In this document: piece by piece, positions 40,293 to 49,038 of the stretch
Position numbering within the stretch: the stretch's first letter is position 1
How the letters are laid out: each line of letters starts with the position of its first letter
Virus record (IMG/VR): IMGVR_UViG_3300036791_001655
Coordinates: 1 to 49,705 of that record
Strand: one strand, 5' to 3'
Length of the DNA stretch: 49,705 nt
Origin: a virus
Notes under the pieces: model-generated
Database searches by the model: none
Told to the model about the DNA's origin: nothing
The model's input: only the letters and a program-made list of their open reading frames with translations
Position numbers and translations under genes: made by a program

Positions 40293-41963
40293 ATGTATGG
40301 ACTAAAGTTTCCTACAGCTGATCGGCAGGCGATTGAGCTGTATTGTTTTAGTCAGGGTGCGCCTTTAAGTCCGGGGCGTTTTACTCATTTGCGCAACGCG
40401 ATTGACTTAATCTGGAACCGGCTTTACCCGGACTCTTTTATCTGGAACGATTGGAGCGAGCTGCTCATGCGCTCTTTTTCGGAGCACAAATGGGTGACCG
40501 TGACTGGCCCTGCCGCTTCCTGGAAGACAACCAGTGCCGCTCTTTACGCGCTTGTGAGTTTTTATGCTGATCCGCGCAACACGGTGGTGATCTGCACCAG
40601 TACGACCTTGGACGGGCTGCGTCGCCGGATCTGGAAAGAGATTACTCGCTATCACAGGCTTCGGCCTCTTTACGGGCACATGGTGCAAAGTCGCAACGCC
40701 ATTCAATATAGTAAGGGGCATGATAATGCGGGTGTGTTTGGGTTAGCCACTGATAAAGGCGAGATAGATAAAGCGATTGGGAAAATCATCGGCTTCCACG
40801 CCAAAAAGATGCTGGTTTTTGTTGACGAGATGCCTTACACCCCTGAAGCGATCGTGGAAGCCTGCGTCAACTTGGAAAGCGGTTCTTCCCGGTTTGAGTT
40901 TAAGGGTCTGGGTAACGCCGATGACCACCTGGATCCTCACGGGCGGATGTGTGAGCCAAAGGCAGGCTGGGAATCAATCGATGTGGAAAGCGAGCAGTGG
41001 GAGACTCGCCGCGGGATCTGCGTTCACTTGGATGGACTCAAAAGTCCCAATGTCACTGATAAAACCAAGTCTTACCCGGGCCTGCTTACCCAGGAAAACA
41101 TCGATACCGCAACTGCCGTTTACACGGTTGATTCCCCACAGTTCTGGCAGATGCGCCGGGGGTTCTGGGCACCCGAAGGACTCCTTAAAACCGTTCTTTC
41201 CATGCCCATGATTACCCGCTCAGAGGCTTTTTCGGGTTGCTCATTTGACCAGCAGTCAACTCCGCTGGCCGGTCTGGATCCGGCCTTTGAAGGAGATGAC
41301 CGCTGCGTCCTGCGCTTCGCTCGCTGTGGCGAGGTCGAGGGCAAAAACACTCTCCTCCTGGGCGAAAAACTCTTTATCCGCACCAAAGTCACCCCCGACG
41401 ATCCGCTCCATTACCAGATTGTGCGCCAGGTCAAGGCCGAATGCGCTCGGCGTGAGGTCGCTCCCTACTATTTCGCGCTTGACTCAACCGGCGAAGGCGG
41501 CGGCCTTGCTTCCATTTTCCAAACCGAATGGAGCCGGGAAATCTTGTGCGTCGAGTTTGGCGGCACCGCGAGCAAAAATCCCGTTTCTTCAACTAATTCC
41601 AAACCCGCTAACCAGGAATACGACCGCGCTGTGACCGAGCTGTGGTTCTTCTTTCGCCTCCTCCTCCTCAACGGCCAGATCAAAGGACTGGATCAGGAAA
41701 GCGCAACCGAGTTCTGTCGCCGCTGGTGGTCGATGCGCGGCAGTTTAATCGCCCTGGAAACCAAAGCTAAAATGAAAGATCGCACCCGGCGCAGCCCAGA
41801 CCTGGCTGATGCGGTTGTTGTAACTGCCCGCTGCGCCGCCGCTCGCTGCGGGCTGTCTCCGCGCGCTCGCTCCCATACCCAGAAAGAGATCGATTCACCC
41901 TGGAAACGCTTCCTTGCCAAACGTTCTTTGGACGTTGAGTATGCCAACCCTTTGTCTCTCTAA
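40293..41963 (+). CDS. terL: Large terminase subunit
   Basis: This 556-residue protein has both terminase parts. The ATPase has the P-loop GPAASWKT at 72-79 and Walker B MLVFVDEM at 173-180 (D178, E179). The nuclease part has AGLDPAFEGDD with D329, FALDSTGEGG with D397, and SPDLADAVVV with D503 and D506, the acidic set of the RNase H-like terminase nuclease. It powers DNA packaging at the portal and cuts the genome. The adenine-contact region lies in the first 60 residues. Length and motif order are normal for the family. Confidence 0.9.
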   Translation: MYGLKFPTADRQAIELYCFSQGAPLSPGRFTHLRNAIDLIWNRLYPDSFIWNDWSELLMRSFSEHKWVTVTGPAASWKTTSAALYALVSFYADPRNTVVICTSTTLDGLRRRIWKEITRYHRLRPLYGHMVQSRNAIQYSKGHDNAGVFGLATDKGEIDKAIGKIIGFHAKKMLVFVDEMPYTPEAIVEACVNLESGSSRFEFKGLGNADDHLDPHGRMCEPKAGWESIDVESEQWETRRGICVHLDGLKSPNVTDKTKSYPGLLTQENIDTATAVYTVDSPQFWQMRRGFWAPEGLLKTVLSMPMITRSEAFSGCSFDQQSTPLAGLDPAFEGDDRCVLRFARCGEVEGKNTLLLGEKLFIRTKVTPDDPLHYQIVRQVKAECARREVAPYYFALDSTGEGGGLASIFQTEWSREILCVEFGGTASKNPVSSTNSKPANQEYDRAVTELWFFFRLLLLNGQIKGLDQESATEFCRRWWSMRGSLIALETKAKMKDRTRRSPDLADAVVVTARCAAARCGLSPRARSHTQKEIDSPWKRFLAKRSLDVEYANPLSL

Positions 41964-42555
41964 CACCTGGGGGCCATGCCCGCCGGATGGGTTTCGCTAC
42001 GTCTTTCCTTCGGATGGTTACGTCGTTCATGCTTGGACATATGTCGATTGGGTGCAGGCAGCCAAAAATCATCTCCAGGCAAATCAACTTGAGATCCCCA
42101 TTAACCTGGAAGCCCAGATGCAACATCAGCTCTGTCTCACTCTGCCCCCGGGCTGGTGCATGTATGATGACCCGAACCGGCCCCGGCCTAATGTCTCTCT
42201 CTCTTTTAATGATGTCGCTGCGGGTATCGAAACTTTTTCAAACTGGATCGCCCAGGGCAGAGAAGAAGTCCCTCAAACCGAAGCAGAGCGCCGTGCGCTT
42301 GTCTGTTCTCGCTGCTATCTCAATGTCAACGTAACCGGTTGCTCGGGTTGCCAGCCGATGCTAACTACCATCCTCGGCCTGCGCAAAACCAAATATGACG
42401 CAGCCCTGCGTTCCTGCGCGGTCTGCCGTTGTTTCCTGCGCGCCAAAGTCCATTTCCCAATTAAGTCTCTCCTTGACAACGCTAACCCCGGGGTGCAAGA
42501 AATGTATCCGGGGTTCTGCTGGTTAAAGCAAGGCGGAGAAAATTACCGTGGCTAA
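41941..42555 (+). CDS. Cysteine-rich, zinc-binding-like hypothetical protein
   Basis: I choose the ATG at 41941, which overlaps the end of terL, giving 204 residues. A cysteine cluster in the middle (CSRCYLNVNVTGCSGC) and a second one after 40 residues (CAVCRC) could bind two zinc ions. The first 90 residues are W and P rich. It lies between terL and the portal, so it may help head assembly. Function unknown. Confidence 0.6.
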   Translation: MPTLCLSNTWGPCPPDGFRYVFPSDGYVVHAWTYVDWVQAAKNHLQANQLEIPINLEAQMQHQLCLTLPPGWCMYDDPNRPRPNVSLSFNDVAAGIETFSNWIAQGREEVPQTEAERRALVCSRCYLNVNVTGCSGCQPMLTTILGLRKTKYDAALRSCAVCRCFLRAKVHFPIKSLLDNANPGVQEMYPGFCWLKQGGENYRG

Positions 42556-42778
42556 AGTTACTGTCATGTTCCGCGCCGAGATCGGGTTCGATCCGCAACG
42601 TGGTTACGCAGCGGTGCTGACCGATATCCAGGGCGGTCGGATGAAAGGGATTAAAGGCAATTCCATTCGCAATCTCATGCGCAATGTCAGCGCGCAAATC
42701 TGCGAGCTGGAAGCTCACATGCGCCGCTTTCCCCTGGAACATGAAGCTCCAGTCATCATTACTCCAAACGGATTTTAA
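42548..42778 (+). CDS. Small hypothetical protein
   Basis: This 76-residue protein starts at GTG 42548, 8 bases before the previous stop, with GGAG 10 bases upstream. It begins with a beta-rich MAKVTVMFRAEIGFDP and has a helical C-terminal part. Function unknown. Confidence 0.6.
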   Translation: MAKVTVMFRAEIGFDPQRGYAAVLTDIQGGRMKGIKGNSIRNLMRNVSAQICELEAHMRRFPLEHEAPVIITPNGF

Positions 42779-42787
42779 CTTACGACA

Positions 42788-43000
42788 ATGGATTGGGATA
42801 TTTCACAGATCAACCATTCGCCCGATTGCCCCTCCCATGAATTTCAACTTTGGCAACGCTTTAAGGATGGGAAACGACAATACCGAGTCAAATGTTGTAT
42901 TTGTAGGAAGGCCAGCCCGATCCTGGAGTTAGCTCCTTCCAACTGGAACGGATTAGAAGGCACTCAAAAAATCACGATCCCACAAATCAACGGGGTTTAA
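42788..43000 (+). CDS. Small zinc-ribbon-like hypothetical protein
   Basis: This 70-residue protein begins MDWDISQINHSPDCPSHEFQ and has CCICRKASP at residues 36-44, with C and H residues that could form a small zinc site. It is one of three short genes between terL and portal. Function unknown. Confidence 0.55.
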   Translation: MDWDISQINHSPDCPSHEFQLWQRFKDGKRQYRVKCCICRKASPILELAPSNWNGLEGTQKITIPQINGV

Positions 43001-43003
43001 GCT

Positions 43004-43093
43004 ATGCGCAAAAACGGTCATCGTAACGTCCGGGGCGGCGATAGGCGTCTCTCCGATCGCGGCTTTGGCGTCAATCGCGGAGGTGATCGTTAG
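43004..43093 (+). CDS. Tiny arginine- and glycine-rich protein
   Basis: A 29-residue frame from ATG 43004 to TAG 43091-43093 is very basic and glycine-rich, starting MRKNGHRNVRGGDRRLS. It fits exactly between two genes, three bases after the previous stop. Coding is plausible but not proven. Confidence 0.4.
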   Translation: MRKNGHRNVRGGDRRLSDRGFGVNRGGDR

Positions 43094-43108
43094 GAAAGGC
43101 TAACAGAA

Positions 43109-45457
43109 ATGGCCTCTGACGTTTATGGTGTGCGCTTGGCCAGTCTCGATCCCGAGACCAGGGAACGGCCTTCTTCCCGGATCGGCAACGCTTCCAATGC
43201 CCGAACCCTTGTCGAGCGGCTCAAATACGAGGACGATACCAGGATGTGGCGCTATACCAAGATCCAGGGGCTGATGGACGGTAACCCGCCCTGGAACGGC
43301 CAGAAATTGACCGATCTTGGCCAGGGTCATCGCGCTAATTTTAACTTGCGGGAAAGCGAAGGCATCGTTGAAGCGGCTAAAACCCCCTATTACGATCTCT
43401 TTTTTGAAGTCCCACGCTTTGCTTCCATCTTCTTTGACGTTGATGGGGTCGAACCCCATATCGTGGAGGCGTGGAACGATGCCGCTTCCGAAGAGTATTC
43501 CGAGACCCTGGCTGACTGGGGTAACTTGGACACCCAAGTCCAGCTTCACCAGTGGCAGATGATCGTTAACGGAGTCGGGCCGCTTTTCTGGCCCCACTAT
43601 ATAGGATGGCATTCTGAAGCGTGCAAGGCGCGCAAAGTCCTCGTCCCCCAGGAAACAAAGGCCAACGTGGACGAGCTGGAGCTGTGCGTCATCCTCCATT
43701 CCTATCGCGCCGATGAACTAGAAGGCTTTATTTCTCGCTTGGGTTACGACGAGAAAGGGCAAGGCTGGAACCGCGAGCTGTGCGAACAAGCCATTATCGA
43801 TGTCTCGGTGCGCGAGATGCGCCAGACTTATGGCACCGAAAACTATGACATGTATCAGCGCGCTATTCGCACAGGGGATCTCTTTTACGGGATCCATTCT
43901 TCCGATCGGATCTATGTCGCCTCCATTTTTGTCAAGGAATTTGGCGGCAAAATAAGTCATTACATCATTACCGATCAACTTCTCGGCCACCAGGCGGAAG
44001 CCGTGAGCGATTTAGAAGAGGAAGCGGGTTATCTTTTCCGGCGGCGGAACAAGTTTGATTCTTTCTCGGAAGTGCTTTGTCCGTTCTTTTTTGATTCCGG
44101 CCCGGACGGCACCTGGCACGCAGTCAAAGGACTGGGGCCAAAGATCTATGATTTCTGCGATATTAGCAACCGCACTTTTTGCCAGATGCTGGACGGATCG
44201 GTGATTGGCTCCGGGGTTATCCTGGAAACCGCTGATGCTAATGCGCTCAGTGAAACCCAGATCGCCCTTGTCGGGGGCGCATCGGTTGTTGCGCCCGGTT
44301 ACAAAGTCGTCCAGACCCGGATCGCGGAAAGCTTGGATGGGGCGATGGTCATGCGCCGGGAACTGCAAAATGTTCTCTCTAGCAACACCGGAAGCTATCG
44401 CCAGCCAACCGGCGAAGCCGTCCGACCCGAACCCACCTATGGCCAGGCCCAGCTCCTTTCCCAGCAACAGACCCTTCTTTCTAAAGGCGCGACAAATCGT
44501 TATTACAATAACCTGGACAAATGGCACCGGGAAACGTTGCGGCGCATCCTTGACCCGGCCCAGAGCGAGTCTATTCCCGGAGGAAAAGAAGCCTTGGCTT
44601 TTCGTGCCCGGTGCATGATGCGCGAGATCCCGGCGGAAGTCTTGCTCGCGCGCAATATCCGTAAAGTAATTGCCACCCGCTCCCTGGGCTATGGTTCCCC
44701 GACCCTGCGCGATATCACGACCCGGGAGCTAGTCACCATGATTCCTTACATGGACGAAGTGAGCCGTAACCACGCCCTGCGCGCGAGGGTCTCTTCCTTG
44801 CCCGGGGTCGGGATGCACAGTGTCGATTCTTACTTTCCGCCAATCGAAAAGAAAGGCGTGCCCAACGCCCATACCGCGATGGCGGTCTTGGAAAATAACG
44901 CGCTGCGCCAGCCCGGCGGGAAAGCCTTAGTCGAACCCATGCAGAATCATTCCATCCATTTTGATACTCACATGAAAGACGCGGCGGCTCATATCCAGGA
45001 ACAGGGCGCACCTCCCATGATGCAAATGATCCATTTGAACCAGGCCGGGCCGCATATGGATCAGCATCTCCAGATGCTCCAAGGGGATCCAACCCGCAAA
45101 AACGAAGTCAAAGGCAAACGCAAAGCCCTCGATCAGCTTGGGCGCTATACCGACCAACTGCGCCAGCAACTGACCGAAAGCATGGGCGCGCAGCAAAGAG
45201 GCAATGGCGCTGCCCAGGGCGCGCCCGCTCAAGGACAGCAACCACCGCCTGATCCTTCCCTGATCCCCAAAATGGCCAAAGTCCAGGGCGATCTGCGCCT
45301 CAAAGCACAAAAAATGCAGGGCGATATGGCCTTGAAAGAACGCAAACAAGCCCATTCCGAGCAGCTCTCGGACAAAAAGGTCGCTTCCTCAATCCAGCGC
45401 GACAGCGCCCGGGCCGCCACCGATATCGCAATCAAAAGAAGGGGACAACAACAATAA
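43109..45457 (+). CDS. Portal protein
   Basis: This 782-residue protein lies after terminase and before scaffold and capsid. The N-terminal 120 residues hold a motif run typical of large podovirus-like portals (PWNGQKLTDLGQGHRANFN). The C-terminal 150 residues are Q, K and A rich helix and disordered tail. The length matches large podovirus portals (P22 725, N4 about 764). It forms the ring through which DNA enters and leaves. I did not identify individual conserved residues. Confidence 0.75.
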   Translation: MASDVYGVRLASLDPETRERPSSRIGNASNARTLVERLKYEDDTRMWRYTKIQGLMDGNPPWNGQKLTDLGQGHRANFNLRESEGIVEAAKTPYYDLFFEVPRFASIFFDVDGVEPHIVEAWNDAASEEYSETLADWGNLDTQVQLHQWQMIVNGVGPLFWPHYIGWHSEACKARKVLVPQETKANVDELELCVILHSYRADELEGFISRLGYDEKGQGWNRELCEQAIIDVSVREMRQTYGTENYDMYQRAIRTGDLFYGIHSSDRIYVASIFVKEFGGKISHYIITDQLLGHQAEAVSDLEEEAGYLFRRRNKFDSFSEVLCPFFFDSGPDGTWHAVKGLGPKIYDFCDISNRTFCQMLDGSVIGSGVILETADANALSETQIALVGGASVVAPGYKVVQTRIAESLDGAMVMRRELQNVLSSNTGSYRQPTGEAVRPEPTYGQAQLLSQQQTLLSKGATNRYYNNLDKWHRETLRRILDPAQSESIPGGKEALAFRARCMMREIPAEVLLARNIRKVIATRSLGYGSPTLRDITTRELVTMIPYMDEVSRNHALRARVSSLPGVGMHSVDSYFPPIEKKGVPNAHTAMAVLENNALRQPGGKALVEPMQNHSIHFDTHMKDAAAHIQEQGAPPMMQMIHLNQAGPHMDQHLQMLQGDPTRKNEVKGKRKALDQLGRYTDQLRQQLTESMGAQQRGNGAAQGAPAQGQQPPPDPSLIPKMAKVQGDLRLKAQKMQGDMALKERKQAHSEQLSDKKVASSIQRDSARAATDIAIKRRGQQQ

Positions 45458-45462
45458 GCTCT

Positions 45463-45756
45463 GTGACGATCGAACAATTTCGGCAACATAAGTTTTTACC
45501 CGCCCAATGGGCCAGGGAACTGGCCACCAACGGAATACTGCAAAGTGTCATGCGCTTAATGGAAGAAAATCATCCGGCCCGTTACGCCCTGCGCGCCGAT
45601 CGAGATGACGACATTTCACCAACTCGCGCTTCGATCGAACTGGGGTTAACCCGGGGTTATAGTAAATATGCTGATACCCTGCGTATCCTGGCTGTGCCAA
45701 TCCCCGGAGGAGCTGAAGCCATCGGGCCGCCTACCTATGAACAACCGCCAAAATAA
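45463..45756 (+). CDS. Small hypothetical head-region protein
   Basis: This 97-residue protein starts at GTG 45463, five bases after the portal stop. It begins MTIEQFRQHKFLPAQWAREL and is mostly helical. It precedes the scaffold gene. A head assembly role is possible, but no family is recognised. Confidence 0.55.
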   Translation: MTIEQFRQHKFLPAQWARELATNGILQSVMRLMEENHPARYALRADRDDDISPTRASIELGLTRGYSKYADTLRILAVPIPGGAEAIGPPTYEQPPK

Positions 45757-45782
45757 GTAAGTTAGAAGTAAACAATTTAATT

Positions 45783-47039
45783 ATGCCAGATCCTGTTATC
45801 GTTCCACCTACTCCGACCATCACTCAGCCAAGTAGCCCCGGAGATACTTCCCCGGGCATGGATCAAGTCCAGAAAGCTTTTGACCGGGTCTTACCCGCCA
45901 TTAAACCGCTTCCTTCAACGCCGAAGGAGAAAGAGCAGGCCCAGAGCGTTCCGCCCAAGCCGGTAGAAAAAACCCAGGAAAGCGTAACTCCACCGCCTAA
46001 AACGGCCCAAGAACATGAGATCCCTTCCTTTTTAGAAGAAGCACTAAAACTAGAGCCAAGTCAAACCCCAACTGTTACTCCGCCTCCCCCGGAAATCGAA
46101 GTCGAGTGGAGCGAGGAATTGCCCCAGGAAGAACGAAAAAGCCGGATCAAAGGGTTGCGGGACGCTTACAAGGCCGCCAAAGCCGAACTGGCTCATCTGC
46201 GGGAACGTCCGGTGCGCGATCCAGGCGATGCCCAGCGCCTCGCGCAGCTCGAAACCCAGAACCGCAACATGCAGGCAATTCTTACCCGGGCCGGGGTGGA
46301 AAATTCCCCCGATTTCCAGCAAAACATTATGAACCCGCTCTATGCTTCCTGGAACGAAGCCGCCCGGATCGTCCGGGACGCTGGCGCTGATCCCCAGGAA
46401 CTGGCCAAAGCAATGAGCTTAAACGGCAGGGCGCAGTTTGAAGCCCTGGACAGTCTCTTTAGCGAAATGCCCGAGAGCGCCAAAATGGAGGCCCATGACG
46501 CGCTGCGTTCCTATCGCCGCTTTGAAGACGCCCGGCGCAACGCCGTCGCTAACGCGCCCCGCACCTTGGAAGCCATCCGGGCGCGCGAAACCGAAGCCCA
46601 ATACGCCCAGATCAATCGGCAGCGGGAGGAAATGAAAGGGATGTTTGAGCGCGCGCTAACCCGGTTGCGCGATGAAGCCAAAGTCGAAGTCTTCCAGAAA
46701 ACAACTGATCAGAATGGCGACTGGTGGAACAAACAAGGTGAACGCCTCGTTGAAGCCGGACGCAATCTGTTCCTCGAAAACACCGATCTTGACCGGGTCG
46801 CTTACGCCTGTCTCCTCGCCCCGGCGGCGGACGCTTATCGCTCCCTCTTTATTAAGAGTCAGAAAAAAGTCGGTGAACTGCAAAAGTTTATCAAAGACCG
46901 CATCGGAAGCGAACCAACGCTATCGGAAAGCGGCGGCAACGTCGCTTCCGGCAGCCCGGAAATGAAAGATGATCTCAAAAAACCTTTTGTCGATGTGTTC
47001 CTCCGCGAGTTTCATCGCTCGCAACAGAAGAACCGGTAA
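45783..47039 (+). CDS. Scaffolding protein candidate
   Basis: This 418-residue protein sits between portal and capsid. The first 110 residues are P, T and E rich and disordered, and from about 115 to 340 it is charged helix suggesting coiled coil (LRDAYKAAKAELAHLRERP, and QINRQREEMKGMFERALTRL). The C-terminal end is basic and short (EFHRSQQKNR). This layout is typical of scaffolding proteins. A protease domain is not seen. The call is by position and composition. Confidence 0.65.
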   Translation: MPDPVIVPPTPTITQPSSPGDTSPGMDQVQKAFDRVLPAIKPLPSTPKEKEQAQSVPPKPVEKTQESVTPPPKTAQEHEIPSFLEEALKLEPSQTPTVTPPPPEIEVEWSEELPQEERKSRIKGLRDAYKAAKAELAHLRERPVRDPGDAQRLAQLETQNRNMQAILTRAGVENSPDFQQNIMNPLYASWNEAARIVRDAGADPQELAKAMSLNGRAQFEALDSLFSEMPESAKMEAHDALRSYRRFEDARRNAVANAPRTLEAIRARETEAQYAQINRQREEMKGMFERALTRLRDEAKVEVFQKTTDQNGDWWNKQGERLVEAGRNLFLENTDLDRVAYACLLAPAADAYRSLFIKSQKKVGELQKFIKDRIGSEPTLSESGGNVASGSPEMKDDLKKPFVDVFLREFHRSQQKNR

Positions 47040-47072
47040 GAACGTCAAACTGTCGATGCTGAGTGGCATCGC

Positions 47073-47118
47073 CCGCGCCGCTTCGCCTTTAGTGGTAAGG
47101 TTTGAGCGGGCGGCGCGG
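47073..47118 (+). terminator. GC-rich hairpin between scaffold and capsid genes
   Basis: CCGCGCCGC at 47073-47081 pairs perfectly with GCGGCGCGG at 47110-47118, nine GC pairs around a 28-base loop. Only a short T run (CTTTTC) follows, so it may slow or partly end transcription between scaffold and capsid. It lies just before the capsid promoter. Confidence 0.45.
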
Positions 47119-47130
47119 TAAACTTTTCAC

Positions 47131-47160
47131 TTGACAATTACCCCGCGCTTCGTGTAAAAC
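47131..47160 (+). promoter_or_regulatory. Promoter for the major capsid gene
   Basis: TTGACA (47131-47136) and TAAAAC (47155-47160) are 18 bases apart. The -35 box is perfect and the -10 box has four of six matches. It would start an RNA with about 200 bases of leader before the capsid gene, giving extra capsid transcript over scaffold. Confidence 0.5.
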
Positions 47161-47228
47161 TTTTTCGGATGTAAAAAAAGCGCGTTCATCCAGCGTCAGG
47201 GCGTTATTAAAAGAGAAGATAGTCCCGC

Positions 47229-47341
47229 TTCTCAAACATTGGTGGCTGTTTAGACCCGGAGGTCAGCCAGCCGGGAAAAGGCGTGATGCCTCCTGTCTGC
47301 ATTGGAGGAGGAACCCTCATCTCTGCCACACTGTTTGAGAA
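47229..47341 (+). ncRNA. Structured leader RNA before the capsid gene
   Basis: TTCTCAAACA (47229-47238) pairs perfectly with TGTTTGAGAA (47332-47341), and GTGGC (47242-47246) with GCCAC (47325-47329) extends this closing stem. Inside lie CCCGG/CCGGG (47255-47259 and 47271-47275), GGC/GCC (47280-47282 and 47288-47290) and CCTCCT/AGGAGG (47289-47294 and 47306-47311), so the region can fold as a multibranched RNA of about 113 bases. Inner helices compete and may switch. No known riboswitch consensus fits that I could recognise. It precedes the most strongly expressed late gene. Confidence 0.5.
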
Positions 47342-47366
47342 AAAAAAGAAAGGATTAACCTTCTAA
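47286..47366 (+). CDS. Leader mini-ORF coupled to the capsid gene
   Basis: ATG 47286 opens a frame of 26 residues (MPPVCIGGGTLISATLFEKK and on) that ends with TAA at 47364-47366, one base before the capsid ATG. AAAAGG lies about 4 bases upstream. Its reading frame runs through the closing stem of the leader RNA, so its translation would open that stem. It may be a leader peptide or a chance frame. Confidence 0.35.
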   Translation: MPPVCIGGGTLISATLFEKKKKGLTF

Positions 47367-47367
47367 G

Positions 47368-48561
47368 ATGGCCTGCGAAAACATCAAGAACGCTTTCTAC
47401 GCTCTTACAGGACAAGTCTCTCCGCGTCTGTATAACCGGATCAGCATCAACGATCCCTGGGTTGCTTATGTCGAAAAAGGCGAATGGCCTACCGGCATGG
47501 GTTTCACCATCAATTCAATGCTGCTGGAACGCACTTTAACCGACTCGGAAACTGGGACAGAATGGGTCGCCGCCACACCTTCGGGCAGCGGCGATATCGC
47601 AACGGCTAACAACAACTGCTTGCCCACTCCTGAAGTCCTCAAGTTTGGTCAAACGCTCACCCCGTTTACCATGGCTCGCAGAAATATCCAGACGGAAAAT
47701 TTCTGCATCAACGATCTGCAAAACGATTTTATGATCGCCCAGGTCTTGAGCAACGTCATGGATCAGCTTGAGACAACCACGGAATGGGTCTGGAGTAACC
47801 GGTTTCAAAACGAGTATTACAATCTTTGCGATCATAAGATCACCGAGAAACAGACTGGTTTTGATATCACCGGGACAGCCCACGATTTTGTCGGTAACCC
47901 GCCGACAAGCCGTCTGCTCCAGGGGACACTGGAACAAATCTATTCTCAACTGGTCTTAGACGGAGCCGTCGCCACCGCTGGCGCGATCGGCAAAGGCGCA
48001 AACGATCAACCGATCTTTGCTCTCTTTACCGATGATGTGACCAGCCGCGACCTGATTCGTCAGGATCCAGATCTGCGCATGGATTTCCGGTATGCTGACC
48101 CGGATAAACTCATCAACACACTGGGCACCCCTTATAGCTACAACGGCTATAAACATGTCTGGTTAAAGTTCCCGCCGCGTTACGATGCGACCGGGGCGAG
48201 GATTTATCCCTATTCAGCGCCGACCCAGACGACCAAAGGATGGAAACGGATCATTAATAGCGCATACATTTATGCGCCGTATCAGGTCAGTTTCATCTTT
48301 ATCCCGACTGTCTTTACTTGTCTCTACGAGAGGCCCAGCACAGCTCCAGGGGGTTCGGTCAAGTTCGATTACGCTAGTCACATGGGCGAGTTTCAGTTTC
48401 TTGTCATCCCCGACAAGGCTTGCAACCCGCGCGGTGAACTCGGCTTTTTTGATGCGCTCTACGCATCAGCAAGCCAGCCGGGTCACACCTACCTGGGCTA
48501 CGCAATCGCGCATGTCCACTGCCCGGCACTGCGCACGCCTCATCCTAGCTGCTATAGCTAA
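47368..48561 (+). CDS. Major capsid protein (probable)
   Basis: This 397-residue protein follows scaffold and its own promoter and leader RNA, which is the usual arrangement for the major capsid gene. It has a balanced composition, few low-complexity parts, and a C-terminal half with strand-rich segments (YAPYQVSFIFIPTVFTCLYE). An HK97 fold is probable but no single motif proves it. The length suits an HK97-type capsid protein. Confidence 0.7.
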   Translation: MACENIKNAFYALTGQVSPRLYNRISINDPWVAYVEKGEWPTGMGFTINSMLLERTLTDSETGTEWVAATPSGSGDIATANNNCLPTPEVLKFGQTLTPFTMARRNIQTENFCINDLQNDFMIAQVLSNVMDQLETTTEWVWSNRFQNEYYNLCDHKITEKQTGFDITGTAHDFVGNPPTSRLLQGTLEQIYSQLVLDGAVATAGAIGKGANDQPIFALFTDDVTSRDLIRQDPDLRMDFRYADPDKLINTLGTPYSYNGYKHVWLKFPPRYDATGARIYPYSAPTQTTKGWKRIINSAYIYAPYQVSFIFIPTVFTCLYERPSTAPGGSVKFDYASHMGEFQFLVIPDKACNPRGELGFFDALYASASQPGHTYLGYAIAHVHCPALRTPHPSCYS

Positions 48562-48662
48562 AGCGTGAAATTCGGCGACCTCTGCCAGCTCAACTTTCCC
48601 GAAAAGGAGTAAGGGTTGGCGGAGGAATCGAGTTTCAAACTTTGTTTCCAAAGGCGTAAGCT

Positions 48663-49031
48663 ATGGCAATCCAATCAATCCAGATCTCTGGTTTCCAGGA
48701 TTTTGTCCAACCGGTTGATTTGCCCACTATCTACCGGGGACTGCCCTTTGGCCCGCTCCAGATCTCCCTGGCCGACAGCAGCGGAAACCCGATCGATATC
48801 ACCGGGGCGGTAATCCGATGCGGAAACCAGTTTATTAATTTCCTGGTTACCATTATCAGCCTGACCGGTGGTTCCTTTACTATTTCCCAGAGCGAAAACA
48901 CCACCGCTTCTTATCCGTTGGGCAGATATCCTTATGACCTGACTGCGTTTCCGATTCAGCAAAAACCGCTCTTTGGCGGTTTTGTCTCTGTCAAGCAACC
49001 CCAGTCAATCCAGCAATCTTCCGTGCTTTGA
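48663..49031 (+). CDS. Small beta-rich virion protein, Ig-like
   Basis: This is a 122-residue beta-rich protein. PLQISLADSSGNPIDITGAV at residues 29-48 is the pattern of the Ig-like or BppU-type domains found in phage tail and head-tail proteins. It lies between capsid and the joint-spanning tail gene, which starts 7 bases after its stop. About 100 bases before it hold a 15-residue GTG frame (48565-48612), for which I see no strong support. Confidence 0.55.
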   Translation: MAIQSIQISGFQDFVQPVDLPTIYRGLPFGPLQISLADSSGNPIDITGAVIRCGNQFINFLVTIISLTGGSFTISQSENTTASYPLGRYPYDLTAFPIQQKPLFGGFVSVKQPQSIQQSSVL

Positions 49032-49038
49032 AGCAATT

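Noticed and set aside
47229-47341. Cobalamin riboswitch before the capsid gene
   Set aside because: A few bases (GGGAA, GCCAC) recall its consensus but the order and core do not fit, and the downstream gene makes no sense for it.
48565-48612. A 15-residue GTG frame after the capsid gene
   Set aside because: Too short, with no ribosome site and no coupling evidence.
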